From positions 62,001 to 126,000 of the forward strand of contig JABCZR010000014.1 of NCBI GenBank assembly GCA_013289585.1: DNA of 64,000 nt. Reading direction: 5' to 3'. This document shows positions 52,014 to 61,230 of the stretch, in pieces. Under the pieces are notes generated by a model. That model ran no database searches. It was not told the origin of the DNA and worked only from the letters and a program-made list of their open reading frames with translations. Origin of the DNA: Acidobacteriota bacterium. GTDB lineage: Bacteria; Acidobacteriota; Terriglobia; Acidiferrales; UBA7541. Numbering within the stretch: the stretch's first letter is position 1; each line of letters starts with the position of its first letter. The translations under genes were made by a program, and so were the position numbers.

Positions 52014-53360
52014 ATGGGATTGAAGACGTACGGAACGATGGCGGTGGATTGGGAAAACCGCATCGATTTTGACCGCTTGCGCCGCGAGCGGTTGGCGCGG
52101 GCGAAGGCGCTACTCGCCAAATCGGAAATGGGCGCGCTGCTCTGCTTCGATATGAATAACGTGCGCTACCTGACTTCCACGCACATTGGTGCCTGGGCGC
52201 AGGACAAGATCAGCCGCTTCACGCTTTTGCCGCAGAATGATGAACCGATTCTCTGGGACTTCGGCTCCGCTGCAAGGCACCACCAACAGAATTGCCCGTG
52301 GCTGGGAGAGCGTTCGCGTTCGGGAATTCCGCTCTTGCGTGGTGCCATGTCGCCGGAGATGGGGCGCGCGGAAAACGTTGCACGCAAAATAAAAATTGAG
52401 CTCGAGATGCGTGGGCTGCACAAACAGCCCCTTGGCATTGACGTCGTTGAGCCGCCCATCCTTTTCGCATTGCAAAAAGAGGGTATTACCATCGTCGATG
52501 GCCAGCAGCTCATGTCCGACGCCCGCGTCATCAAGACGCAGGATGAGATCTCGCTGCTCAATCACTCCGCGATGATGGTGGATGCCGCCTACGACGAACT
52601 GTACCGCGCGATGAAACCGGGCATGAGTGAAAACCAGGCCGTCGGGCTCGCCAGCAAGGTGCTCTACGATCTCGGCTCTGAATATGTCGAAGCCGTCAAC
52701 GCAATATCCGGCGAGCGCTGCAATCCGCACCCCCACGTTTTCTCCGACCGCGTTCTTCGCCCCGGCGATCCCGTTTACTACGACATTCTCCATTCCTACA
52801 TGGGCTACCGCACCTGTTACTACCGTTGTTTCACGATTGGCTACGCCTCGCAGGCAATGATCGATGCTTACAAGAGGTGCCGTGAGTATCTGGATGCGGC
52901 CATTTCTCTGGTGCAGCCGGGCCGCACCACTGCAGAAATCGCCTCGGTTTGGCCAAAGGCGCAGGAATTCGGCTTCCCGGACGAGGAAGCGGCGTTCGCG
53001 TTGCAATTCGGGCACGGTATTGGGCTAGCGATTTGGGAGAAACCAGTGATCAGCCGCATGGTTTCGCTGGAGCACTCGCACGAAATCAAACCAGGCATGG
53101 TCTTTGCGCTGGAAACTTTCTGGCCCTCGACGGATGGGTGGAGCGCCGCGCGCATCGAAGAAGAGATTGTCGTGACCGAAACCGGGCACGAAGTGATCAC
53201 GCGGTTTCCCGCGGAGCAGCTCATGGTGGCGGGCGCCCACTATTTCACTGTCAACGGGCCCCTCTCCACGACACGCGAAAACGAAGCGGCGCCAACCAAA
53301 AAGGTAAAGGAGATGGTGGCAGCCAGCGCCAAAGCCGAAGGAGTGGCAGCTACGGACTGA
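52014..53360 (+). CDS. M24-family (Xaa-Pro peptidase-like) protein with altered metal site
   Basis: 448-aa pita-bread-fold protein. An N-terminal creatinase-like domain (about 1-170) is followed by the M24 domain. Of the five usual metal ligands, Asp257, His334 (FGHGIGL), Glu367 (ALETFW) and Glu382 are kept. The second Asp, normally 11 residues after the first, is Cys268 (GYRTCYYR). The fold serves Xaa-Pro peptidases, creatinase and the DMSP lyase DddP, so peptidase action is not assured. It lies between E1 beta (24 nt) and E2 (31 nt), suggesting that it feeds the complex by releasing a 2-oxo acid precursor. Confidence 0.85.
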   Translation: MGLKTYGTMAVDWENRIDFDRLRRERLARAKALLAKSEMGALLCFDMNNVRYLTSTHIGAWAQDKISRFTLLPQNDEPILWDFGSAARHHQQNCPWLGERSRSGIPLLRGAMSPEMGRAENVARKIKIELEMRGLHKQPLGIDVVEPPILFALQKEGITIVDGQQLMSDARVIKTQDEISLLNHSAMMVDAAYDELYRAMKPGMSENQAVGLASKVLYDLGSEYVEAVNAISGERCNPHPHVFSDRVLRPGDPVYYDILHSYMGYRTCYYRCFTIGYASQAMIDAYKRCREYLDAAISLVQPGRTTAEIASVWPKAQEFGFPDEEAAFALQFGHGIGLAIWEKPVISRMVSLEHSHEIKPGMVFALETFWPSTDGWSAARIEEEIVVTETGHEVITRFPAEQLMVAGAHYFTVNGPLSTTRENEAAPTKKVKEMVAASAKAEGVAATD

Positions 53361-53391
53361 AGTGTTCGTCCTCGGCTCCTGACAAACGACT

Positions 53392-54570
53392 ATGGCAATC
53401 AGCGTTGTAATGCCCGCGCTAGAAATGGCGCAAGAAACTGGGAGACTCCTCGCCTGGCGGAAAAAGGAAGGCGAGCGCGTCGCCAAAGGCGAGCCCCTTC
53501 TTGAAATCGAGACGGACAAAGCGGTGGTTGAAGTCGAAGCTCCCGGCGACGGAATCCTCGCGGGAATAACGGCTGGTGTAGGTGCTGTGATACCGGTGGG
53601 AGAAACCATCGCCTGGCTCGTCGCTCCCGGTGAGCAACCTCCTGCAAAGTCCCTCGCGGCCGCACCCACCGCTCGTGCTTCCAGTGCTTCTGCCCAGCAT
53701 TCTGCCGCGGCAGTCCGTGTAAGTGAAAAACAAGCGGGCGCCGCTCCTCAGATATCTCCGAAGGCGAGACGCCTTGCCAAGGAACTCGGCGTGGACATTA
53801 GCCAAGTGCGCGGTTCGGGACCCGACGGAGCGATAACCACAGAGGACGTCCAGGCCTTTGCCGCTGCAAAGGGCAGCTCTACTCAGCCGACAGTCGAACT
53901 ACTCAGCCAAGTAGCGCGGCTCATGGCCGAGCGCACGACACAGAGTTGGACCAGCGTGCCGCATTTTTTCCTCGTACGAGACGTCGATGCCAGCGAGCTG
54001 CTCGCTGCCCAAAAGCGGCTTGGCTTGGAGGCGGAACCCAAGCAGGAAACTCCGCTAACTCTCACGGACTTGTTGATTGCCCTGGTCGCGCGAGTCCTGG
54101 TCAAGCATCCCCGCATGAATTCAAGCTGGACAGGAGAGTCAATCAAGGCGAATCCGGAGATCAACATCAGTGTGGCGATGGCCGTGAAAGATGGAGTTGT
54201 GGCTGCCGTGATTCATAAGGCCAATGCTGCGAACCTCGATGAAATCTCTGCCAAACGGCGCGAACTGACGGAGCGAGCCCGGGCGGGCCGTTTGCGTCCG
54301 GCGGATATTGCTGGTGGAACTTTTACGATCAGCAATCTGGGCATGTACAAAGTCGACGCTTTCAGTGCGATCGTCACGCCGCCGCAGGCGGCGGTTCTGG
54401 CAGTTGGCAGTATTTCGGATCGTGTTGTCCCGGTCGATGGGAAGCCAGGAGTGCGCCCGGTGATGACGATGACGCTTTCCAGCGACCATCGCGTCGTGGA
54501 TGGCGCGAAGGCCGCGGAATTCTTGAGCGATTTGGCGAACGCCATTCGCGAGCCCGAGAAGGTGTTGTAA
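53392..54570 (+). CDS. Dihydrolipoyl acyltransferase (E2)
   Basis: 392 aa. The lipoyl domain (1-78) carries Lys43 in ETDKAVVEVEA. An Ala/Ser-rich hinge leads to a peripheral-subunit-binding domain (about 118-155; SPKARRLAKELGVD and RGSGPDGAITTEDV). The catalytic domain ends with His366 and Asp370 (SSDHRVVDG). The enzyme moves the acyl group from E1 to CoA. It completes E1 alpha/beta into a 2-oxo acid or acetoin dehydrogenase core; no E3 dihydrolipoamide dehydrogenase is in the window, so a shared one elsewhere must be used. The M24 gene precedes it and a DctA-like carrier follows. Confidence 0.92.
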   Translation: MAISVVMPALEMAQETGRLLAWRKKEGERVAKGEPLLEIETDKAVVEVEAPGDGILAGITAGVGAVIPVGETIAWLVAPGEQPPAKSLAAAPTARASSASAQHSAAAVRVSEKQAGAAPQISPKARRLAKELGVDISQVRGSGPDGAITTEDVQAFAAAKGSSTQPTVELLSQVARLMAERTTQSWTSVPHFFLVRDVDASELLAAQKRLGLEAEPKQETPLTLTDLLIALVARVLVKHPRMNSSWTGESIKANPEINISVAMAVKDGVVAAVIHKANAANLDEISAKRRELTERARAGRLRPADIAGGTFTISNLGMYKVDAFSAIVTPPQAAVLAVGSISDRVVPVDGKPGVRPVMTMTLSSDHRVVDGAKAAEFLSDLANAIREPEKVL

Positions 54571-54642
54571 AAGTTCGGATATCGAAAACTCTTGGAAGGG
54601 GAAAGAACACCTCTCGCGCCGCGTAGCTCCCGGCCTCCTACT

Positions 54643-55908
54643 ATGACGCCGTCCAATCCGCGCAAGAAGGCTTTTTACGCAGATCCGTCCTTGCAAGTCC
54701 TGTTCGCCATTGGCGCGGCGATCGCGCTTGGCTATTTGAGCCCATCAACAGCGATCGCCATGAAGCCGTTGGGCGATGCGTTCATCCGGTTGATCACCAT
54801 GATCATCACTCTGATCATCTTTTGCACCGTGGTGACCGGGATCGCCGGCATGGATGACATGAAAAAGGTCGGCCGAGTCGGCGGAAAGGCATTGATTTAT
54901 TTCGAGGCGGTGTCGACGCTGGCGCTCCTCATCGGCCTCGTGGTTGGCAACCTCCTGCACCCGGGCAGCGGATTCAACGTAAACGTGGCCACGCTGGACG
55001 CGAAGGCTGTGGCGGATTACGCCGGGCAGGCGAAAGCGCAAAGCGTTTCGGATTTCTTAATGCACATCATCCCGAATACCGTGGTGGACGCTTTCGCCAA
55101 GGGCGATATTCTGCAGGTTCTCCTTGTCTCGATTCTGTTTGGGTTTGCACTGTCGATGGCCGGACCGAAGTGCAAACCAATGCTGGATTTTCTGAGCTTG
55201 TTGATGGCGGCGGTCTTTGGCATCGTAAAGATCATGATGCGCTTTGCACCGATCGGTGCTTTTGGCGCTCTGGCATTCACCGTCGGGAAATATGGAGTGG
55301 CTTCGCTGGGGCCCTTGGTCAAGTTGATCGCCACGTTTTACATCACTTCGATTTTATTCGTGTTCCTCGTGCTCGGCGTGATCGCGCGCCTTGCGGGTTT
55401 TGGGATCATGCGATTCCTTGCTTACATCAAGGAGGAGATTCTCCTCGTGCTGGCCATCAGCTCGTCGGAGCCGGCCATGCCGACGCTGATGGACAAGCTG
55501 GAAAAGCTCGGATGTTCCAAGGCGCTTGTAGGATTGGTCGTGCCTACCGGCTATACGTTCAATACCGACGGGACGAGTATCTACATGACCCTGGCGGCGC
55601 TTTTCGTGGCACAGGCCACCAATACGCCACTTACGCTGTCGCAACAACTGACGATCTTTGCAGTGGCCGTGCTTACCTCGAAGGGGGCCAGCGGCGTCCA
55701 AGGGTCCTCCTTTATCGCTCTGGTGGCTACAATGACGGTCATTCCGACGATCCCCGTGGCGGGGATGGCCCTGATTCTTGGAATCGACAGGTTCATGAGC
55801 ATGTGCCGCGCGACGGTCAACATGATCGGGAACGGTGTTGCTACCGTGGTTGTCGCGCGTTGGGAAAAGGAACTCCCGGCCGAGACGCTCCGGCAGAACC
55901 TCGCTTGA
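54643..55908 (+). CDS. Second DctA-like dicarboxylate/amino acid:cation symporter
   Basis: 421-aa carrier, clearly related to the one at 41214: shared [11 protein letters not shown]-type start, serine loop ([19 protein letters not shown]), [16 protein letters not shown] and the C-terminal [13 protein letters not shown]. The proline and alanine in its SSSEPAM loop differ from SSSETVL in the other copy, so substrate preference may differ. ATG 54643 gives the usual family length; TTG 54592 is an alternative in-frame start with no better site. It lies 72 nt after E2 and probably belongs to that operon as the importer of its substrate. Confidence 0.88.
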   Translation: MTPSNPRKKAFYADPSLQVLFAIGAAIALGYLSPSTAIAMKPLGDAFIRLITMIITLIIFCTVVTGIAGMDDMKKVGRVGGKALIYFEAVSTLALLIGLVVGNLLHPGSGFNVNVATLDAKAVADYAGQAKAQSVSDFLMHIIPNTVVDAFAKGDILQVLLVSILFGFALSMAGPKCKPMLDFLSLLMAAVFGIVKIMMRFAPIGAFGALAFTVGKYGVASLGPLVKLIATFYITSILFVFLVLGVIARLAGFGIMRFLAYIKEEILLVLAISSSEPAMPTLMDKLEKLGCSKALVGLVVPTGYTFNTDGTSIYMTLAALFVAQATNTPLTLSQQLTIFAVAVLTSKGASGVQGSSFIALVATMTVIPTIPVAGMALILGIDRFMSMCRATVNMIGNGVATVVVARWEKELPAETLRQNLA

Positions 55909-56010
55909 CAAAAATGCGCACGTGAATGCGCACGGGCATTCAGTTGCCGATCGAGCCGTCATCGCAGGGCTCATGATGAGGTGAGAAGTGGAACGGCACT
56001 TAGAATAGAA

Positions 56011-57588
56011 ATGTCTGAGCGATTTGACATCGTTGTCGCGGGGGCCGGACACAACAGCCTGATCGCTGCAGCCTACCTGGCGAAAGCCGGCTATCGCTGC
56101 CTCGTGCTCGAGGGCCGCCCTATCGTGGGCGGCGGAGTCAAATCCGCGGAATTAACTCTTCGTGGATTTACCCACGACGTTTGCTCCTCGGCTCACAACG
56201 GAATCCATGGCAATCCTTTGTTGCGTGAGGATGAACTCAAGCTCGGCGATTGCGGACTCGAATATATCTATCCCGATCCCGTCTTTCACATGCCGTTTCC
56301 CGACGGCAGTTACTTGACCCAGTGGCGCGATCTGGACCGCACCTGCGCGGAATTTGCCAAGTTCTCCAAGAAAGACGGGCAGGCGTACCGTCAAATGATC
56401 ACCGAATACGAGACTGTGAAGCCCATCCTGAATGCTGTTACGTTCACGCCCATCGGATTCGGCAAACCGATCAACGATCGCCTCGCGGAATTGCCAAACG
56501 GCAAACTTTGGCAGCGCCGTCTGGCCATGTCGGCGTGGGAAATTCTGCGCGAAACATTCGAAGATGACCATTGCCGCGCCTTCATGATGGGATGCCCTTA
56601 TTCGCTCCAGCCGGTACAGGATCCCATGACCGGCCGCGTCGCTTACATCCCGCTCCATCAGCAGCGCGAAAGCCGGCCGCTTCCGAAGGGCGGATCGGGT
56701 GCGTTGAGCGAGGCACTATCGCGCTTTATCCAGGCGCACGGCGGCGTCATCCTTCCGAACAAATGGGTCACGGCACTGATCGTCGAGAACAACAGATGCA
56801 CCGGAGTGGAATGCGCCGATGGCAGTTCCTACCGAGCTGAGAAAGCGGTGCTCTCGACGATTCACATCAAGCAGCTTGTGGACATGGCCCCGCGGAATTT
56901 ATGGGGACAGGATTTTATCGACGGTGTCGATACGTGGAGCGCTGGGCTCACGTTGTTTGCAACAAATTATGCGACCTCCGAGCCTCCCAAGTATGCGATT
57001 GAAGGCGGTACGCTTTCGCCTGTCCATTCGGGAATGATGGCCAGTTCCGATCGCGCTCTGCGCATGAGTTTTGACTACGACCGTGGCGTGGTGAACCTCG
57101 AAGATCCGCCGTTGCACGTGATCTGCTGCAGTCTTGCGGATCCCACGCGTGCGCCCGCGGGCATGCACACAATTAAAGTGGTGGCTTATCAGCCGTACTC
57201 GTTGAAGGAAGGCCCGCTGCACTGGGACTTAATCAAGCAGAGAGTCTCTGACGCAAATCTAGACTATCTCCGCCGTTTTTCTCCCAACTTGACGGACGGC
57301 AAGACTCTGGCGCGCACCATTGAAAGCCCGCTCGATCTCGAACGCATGAATCCGCATAACTGGCACGGAAGTTGCCACGCCGGCGCGTCGGGGCCCGCGC
57401 AATCCGGCGGCATGCGTCCGATGCCAGGCTGGGCGCAACACCGCATGCCCATTCCGGGCTTGTATCAGACGGGAGCAACCACCCATCCCGGCGGATCGGT
57501 AACCGGCGGGCCCGGACGAAATGCGGCCACCGTCATGCTCAAAGATTTCGGGACCAGCATCGATGAAGTGGTGAAGAAGAAAGCATAG
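56011..57588 (+). CDS. FAD-dependent CrtI/PYROXD2-like oxidoreductase, cytoplasmic copy
   Basis: 525 aa. The FAD-binding dinucleotide motif VVAGAGHNSL (8-17) opens the protein directly, with no signal. The C-terminal GATTHPGGSVTGGPGRNAA is the FAD signature of the phytoene desaturase/PYROXD2 group. Such enzymes oxidise C-C or C-N bonds; no carotenoid gene is near, so a catabolic amine or acid substrate is more likely. ATG 56011 is chosen because FAD binding starts there; GTG 55981 would add 10 unrelated residues. A paralogue with a Tat signal follows 69 nt after its stop. Confidence 0.88.
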   Translation: MSERFDIVVAGAGHNSLIAAAYLAKAGYRCLVLEGRPIVGGGVKSAELTLRGFTHDVCSSAHNGIHGNPLLREDELKLGDCGLEYIYPDPVFHMPFPDGSYLTQWRDLDRTCAEFAKFSKKDGQAYRQMITEYETVKPILNAVTFTPIGFGKPINDRLAELPNGKLWQRRLAMSAWEILRETFEDDHCRAFMMGCPYSLQPVQDPMTGRVAYIPLHQQRESRPLPKGGSGALSEALSRFIQAHGGVILPNKWVTALIVENNRCTGVECADGSSYRAEKAVLSTIHIKQLVDMAPRNLWGQDFIDGVDTWSAGLTLFATNYATSEPPKYAIEGGTLSPVHSGMMASSDRALRMSFDYDRGVVNLEDPPLHVICCSLADPTRAPAGMHTIKVVAYQPYSLKEGPLHWDLIKQRVSDANLDYLRRFSPNLTDGKTLARTIESPLDLERMNPHNWHGSCHAGASGPAQSGGMRPMPGWAQHRMPIPGLYQTGATTHPGGSVTGGPGRNAATVMLKDFGTSIDEVVKKKA

Positions 57589-57657
57589 CTTATTGCCAGG
57601 TTGCGTTCGAACGACGGAAACACCAGAAGATTCGAATGTAAGAGCAGGAGAAATCGA

Positions 57658-59328
57658 ATGAGCAGAATCACCAGACGCGGATTTGTGAAAGCGGCAGCCA
57701 TCGCACCGCTTGCCGTTAAACATTTTTCATTGGGTCCGCAGGCTACTCCGTCGGATCGTTTTGACATTGTCGTTGCCGGCGCGGGACACAACAGTCTAGT
57801 CACCGCAGCCTATCTTTCCAAAGCCGGCTATCGTTGTTTGGTCCTCGAAGGGCGCCCCATGCTCGGCGGCGGCGTGAAGACCGCGCAATTAACGCTAAAG
57901 GGTTTCAAGGACGACGTCTGTTCCACCGCGCATACATTTCTGCAAGACAATCCCATGATCAAGAACGACGAGCTGAAGCTCGGGGACTATGGTCTCGAAT
58001 ACGTCGACCCCGATCCAGTCTTCCATATTCCTTTTCCTGACGGCTCTTACCTGACGCAATGGCGCGATTTGGATCGCACATGCGAGGAATTCGCGAAATT
58101 CTCGAAGAAAGATGCCGCGGCGTACCGCAAAATGCTGGCAGAATTCGATGCCATCAAGCCCATCCTGTTGGGAACAAGCTTCGCTCCGATTGGTTTCGCC
58201 AAGCCGCTGAACGATCAATTGGCTCAACAACCGAGAGGTAAGTTATGGCAACGCCGCATTGCCATGTCCGCTTGGGAAATCATCCAGGACACTTTTGAGG
58301 AAGACCACTGCCGCACTTTCATGCTGTACATGTCCCACCTTTCAGCAGAACCGCCGGATGCTCCCGTCACGGGACGGTTGGCCTACGCCACCGCGCGCCA
58401 GCAGCACTCCGGCCGCCCCATCCCCAAGGGAGGATCGGGAGCTTTAACCCAAGCCTTAGCACGATCCATTGAATCTCACGGCGGCGTGCTCCTCACCAAT
58501 AAATGGGTGCAACGCTTGATCGTCGAAAATGGAAAATGTACCGGTGTTGAATGCACTGACGGAAGTTCTTACCGCGCGGAAAAGGCCGTGCTGTCTACCA
58601 TCCACATTAAACATTTGGTAGACATGGCGCCGCGCGAAATCTGGGGCCAGGACTTCATCGACGGTGTGGACACCTGGCAGGCGGAGAACGCCATGTTCGT
58701 GACGCACTATGCCACAACGGAACCACCAAAATATGCAGTGGCTGGAGGAACGCTGTCACCGGTGGAGTCCGGCGTTCTCGCATCACCCGACCGGGCGTTG
58801 CGTTTTGCCTACGACGATGCTCGCGGTGTGGTCAATCTGGAGAACCCGCCGCTGCAAATCATTTGCTGCAGTATTGCCGACCCGACTCGCGCTCCCAAGG
58901 GCATGCACACTTTAAAAGTTCTGGGCTGGCAGCCGTACGAACTGAAAGAGGGCCCCGCGCATTGGGACAAGATCAAAAACGAAGTGTCCGATGCCAATCT
59001 CAACTACTTGCGGCGGTTCGCACCAAACTTGACGGACGACAAGATCCTCGCGCGATTCGTCGAGAGTCCCCTCGATCTCGAGCGCATGAATCCGCACTTC
59101 TGGCACGGCAGCGCGCACGCCGGAGCGCAGAACGCCGCGCAAAGCGGTCCGATGCGTCCCATGCCAGGGTGGGCGCAGCACCGCATGCCTATCGCTGGTC
59201 TGTATCAGACCGGTGCAACGACGCATCCCGGAGGTTCCGTCACCGGAGGGCCCGGAAGGAATGCGGCGACAGTCATGCTGAAGGACTTCGGTACGAGCAT
59301 CGAGGAAGTAGTAAGCAAGAAATCCTGA
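57658..59328 (+). CDS. FAD-dependent CrtI/PYROXD2-like oxidoreductase, Tat-exported copy
   Basis: 556 aa, paralogous to the preceding gene over its whole length. It adds an N-terminal twin-arginine signal (SRITRRGFVKAAAIAPLAV; Arg6-Arg7) before the FAD motif VVAGAGHNSL. The C-terminal GATTHPGGSVTGGPGRNAA is identical to the first copy. Tat export fits a cofactor-loaded flavoprotein acting in the periplasm. ATG 57658 has AGGAG upstream. The five-heme cytochrome gene follows 48 nt later, making it a plausible electron acceptor, so this copy may link substrate oxidation to respiration outside the cytoplasm. Confidence 0.88.
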   Translation: MSRITRRGFVKAAAIAPLAVKHFSLGPQATPSDRFDIVVAGAGHNSLVTAAYLSKAGYRCLVLEGRPMLGGGVKTAQLTLKGFKDDVCSTAHTFLQDNPMIKNDELKLGDYGLEYVDPDPVFHIPFPDGSYLTQWRDLDRTCEEFAKFSKKDAAAYRKMLAEFDAIKPILLGTSFAPIGFAKPLNDQLAQQPRGKLWQRRIAMSAWEIIQDTFEEDHCRTFMLYMSHLSAEPPDAPVTGRLAYATARQQHSGRPIPKGGSGALTQALARSIESHGGVLLTNKWVQRLIVENGKCTGVECTDGSSYRAEKAVLSTIHIKHLVDMAPREIWGQDFIDGVDTWQAENAMFVTHYATTEPPKYAVAGGTLSPVESGVLASPDRALRFAYDDARGVVNLENPPLQIICCSIADPTRAPKGMHTLKVLGWQPYELKEGPAHWDKIKNEVSDANLNYLRRFAPNLTDDKILARFVESPLDLERMNPHFWHGSAHAGAQNAAQSGPMRPMPGWAQHRMPIAGLYQTGATTHPGGSVTGGPGRNAATVMLKDFGTSIEEVVSKKS

Positions 59329-59376
59329 TCGGAGCGGGGAAGCGCAGCAAAAATTGATTCGCGAGGTGGCCTTGGG

Positions 59377-59940
59377 ATGAGAAGAAACAAAGACCGCGTT
59401 CTTGTCGTGGCCGTGATTTGTCTGGTATCACTGCTTTCTCTTAGGGCCGGCCTTTCGGCTCAGAATGCGCCGCCGTCGCAAACGACGAAACACATGGTGC
59501 CGGACAATCCCTCTGAGCACACGCCGCCGACTCAGCCGATCCCCTATAGTCACAAGAAGCATCTGTCATTCGGCCTGGAATGCAAAAATTGCCACACAAA
59601 TCCGGAACCGGGCAAACTGATGACATTCCCAGCCACGAGCAAATGTATGGAGTGCCACGTCACGATTGCAAAGGACACGCCCTCCATCCAAAAGCTCGCT
59701 GAATATGCAAAGTCCAAGCAGCCGATTCCTTGGGTTCGGGTTTACACCGTCCTTCCCGGAGTTGCCTGGAATCACCGCGCCCATCTGCAAGCAGGAGTGA
59801 AGTGTGAGACGTGCCATGGCCAGGTTTCGCAAATGGACAGCATGTCTGAGGTCACCAGCGTCACGACGATGTACAGCTGCCTGAATTGCCATGAATTGAA
59901 TCACGCAAAAACCGCCTGCGATACCTGCCATAAACATTGA
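59377..59940 (+). CDS. Exported five-heme c-type cytochrome (class III-like)
   Basis: 187 aa. A signal peptide (1-28) precedes five CxxCH heme sites: 69-73, 90-94, 143-147, 168-172 and 181-185. Additional histidines in HKKH, NHRAH and ELNH are suitable as second axial ligands, giving bis-His low-potential hemes as in cytochrome c3/c7. Length is about 160 residues after export. It immediately follows the Tat-exported flavoprotein and ends this gene series, so it may take electrons from that enzyme. No cytochrome maturation genes are in the window. Confidence 0.9.
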   Translation: MRRNKDRVLVVAVICLVSLLSLRAGLSAQNAPPSQTTKHMVPDNPSEHTPPTQPIPYSHKKHLSFGLECKNCHTNPEPGKLMTFPATSKCMECHVTIAKDTPSIQKLAEYAKSKQPIPWVRVYTVLPGVAWNHRAHLQAGVKCETCHGQVSQMDSMSEVTSVTTMYSCLNCHELNHAKTACDTCHKH

Positions 59941-60410
59941 TCCCGCACGCAGGCTTGATCCGGGCTTAGCCTGCTCTAATAAACGTCGCCCTGCCGCGAG
60001 TGCGCGGCTGGCAGCGCGGAAAAGGCCATGGTCGTCCCCCGTGCACGATGCTTCCGCGCGCAAGAACCGCTGTGGCGCTACCGCGAAGACTGCACTATTG
60101 GCAAGCAGATCCATATGTCGCACCATTTGTTTCCTCATGAATCCGATTGCCCTTTGTCATGAGATTGGTAGTTTTGACAATGCCGGAATTCGGTCGCCTT
60201 TGGTAGTTACGTTGCTTGAGTTCGGGCGCAGCATCAGAGTGTCGCTGATGTCATGTTTTGTTGATTCCTCATCCAAGCAATCGGTAGAGAACTCAGCAGC
60301 AAAGGTCCAGTGGTGGTTGGGACGGCGGTGCGGTCGCTCGGGGGGTGGAGGCGGGTTCAGGCGATGAGCACTTAAGCTAAGAGTTTTCAAAGCAGCCAAG
60401 GAGAGGTCTA
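59941..60410. other. Intergenic region, no gene recognised
   Basis: About 470 bases after the cytochrome gene. I see no clear terminator, RNA gene or repeat. Possible frames lack ribosome-binding sites and family resemblance. The last bases carry AAGGAGAGG for the next gene. Confidence 0.55.
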
Positions 60411-61163
60411 ATGAATCGTAGTCTCGCAAACAGTGGTGGGAAGATTTCCATGATAAGTAGATTTGCTCCGCTGGGCAAGCGCCTGGTGGTACTCGGGGCC
60501 GTGGCACTTTCGATGAGCGCTACGGTGCCGGCCCAAAATCCTGAAATGCTGCAAAAACTTGCAGCCGTGAAACAAGCCGCGGCGGAAAATAAGCAAAGGC
60601 TCCATCAGTACCAATGGATTGAAACAACGCAGCTTACGCTCAAGGGAGATCCGAAGCCCCCTTCTGAGAAATTGTGCCAGTACGGCCCTGACGGCCAAGT
60701 TCAGAAGAATCCCATCGGTCCTCCCCCACAACAGCCCAGTGGCGGGAGATTGAAGCAAAGAGTCATCGAGAAGAAGAAAGAAGAGATGCAGGATTATATG
60801 CAGGGGGTGAGGTCTGTCCTCAGCATGTACGTGCCGCCAAATCCGCAAAACATGGAGCAGGCCTATCAGGCCGGAAAAGTTTCCATAAACCCCGCGGGAG
60901 GCCTCTTGAACCTGGTCTTCAGGGATTATGCTCAGCCCGGCGATGAAATGACTCTCACCTTCGACCCCGGCGCGAAAAGGATCATCTCCTTGAACATCAA
61001 CACTTATATGGATAATCCGAAGGACGTAGTGACTTTGCAGGTTCAAATGGCCATGCTTCCCGATGGCACCAGCTACGATCAGCAGTCGATCCTCAATGCC
61101 ACCGCCAAGCAGCTGGTGGTAACCACCACCAATTCCCATTACCAGAAACTCGGCGGTTACTAA
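60411..61163 (+). CDS. Exported protein of unknown function
   Basis: 250 aa. A signal-peptide-like segment (about 23-42, cleavage near VPAQN) is followed by a helical stretch (LAAVKQAAAENKQRLHQYQWIETTQ) and a beta-rich C-terminal half (LVFRDYAQPGDEMTLTFDPGAKRI). A basic KQRVIEKKKEEMQDYMQ helix lies in the middle. The family is not recognised with confidence, though Gln/Tyr-rich exported proteins of this shape occur in Acidobacteriota. The ATG at 60411 has AAGGAGAGG upstream. It converges with the formylglycine-enzyme homologue. Confidence 0.72.
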   Translation: MNRSLANSGGKISMISRFAPLGKRLVVLGAVALSMSATVPAQNPEMLQKLAAVKQAAAENKQRLHQYQWIETTQLTLKGDPKPPSEKLCQYGPDGQVQKNPIGPPPQQPSGGRLKQRVIEKKKEEMQDYMQGVRSVLSMYVPPNPQNMEQAYQAGKVSINPAGGLLNLVFRDYAQPGDEMTLTFDPGAKRIISLNINTYMDNPKDVVTLQVQMAMLPDGTSYDQQSILNATAKQLVVTTTNSHYQKLGGY

Positions 61164-61230
61164 CCCCGGATGAGGGGCGTCGCAAGGGGCATCGCGCGTA
61201 CGATCGACGCCCTCGTCTTGACCCTGGGGA

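Noticed and set aside
56011-59328. Carotenoid synthesis, suggested by CrtI-like flavoproteins
   Set aside because: There is no phytoene synthase or prenyltransferase nearby; the surrounding genes are carriers and catabolic enzymes.
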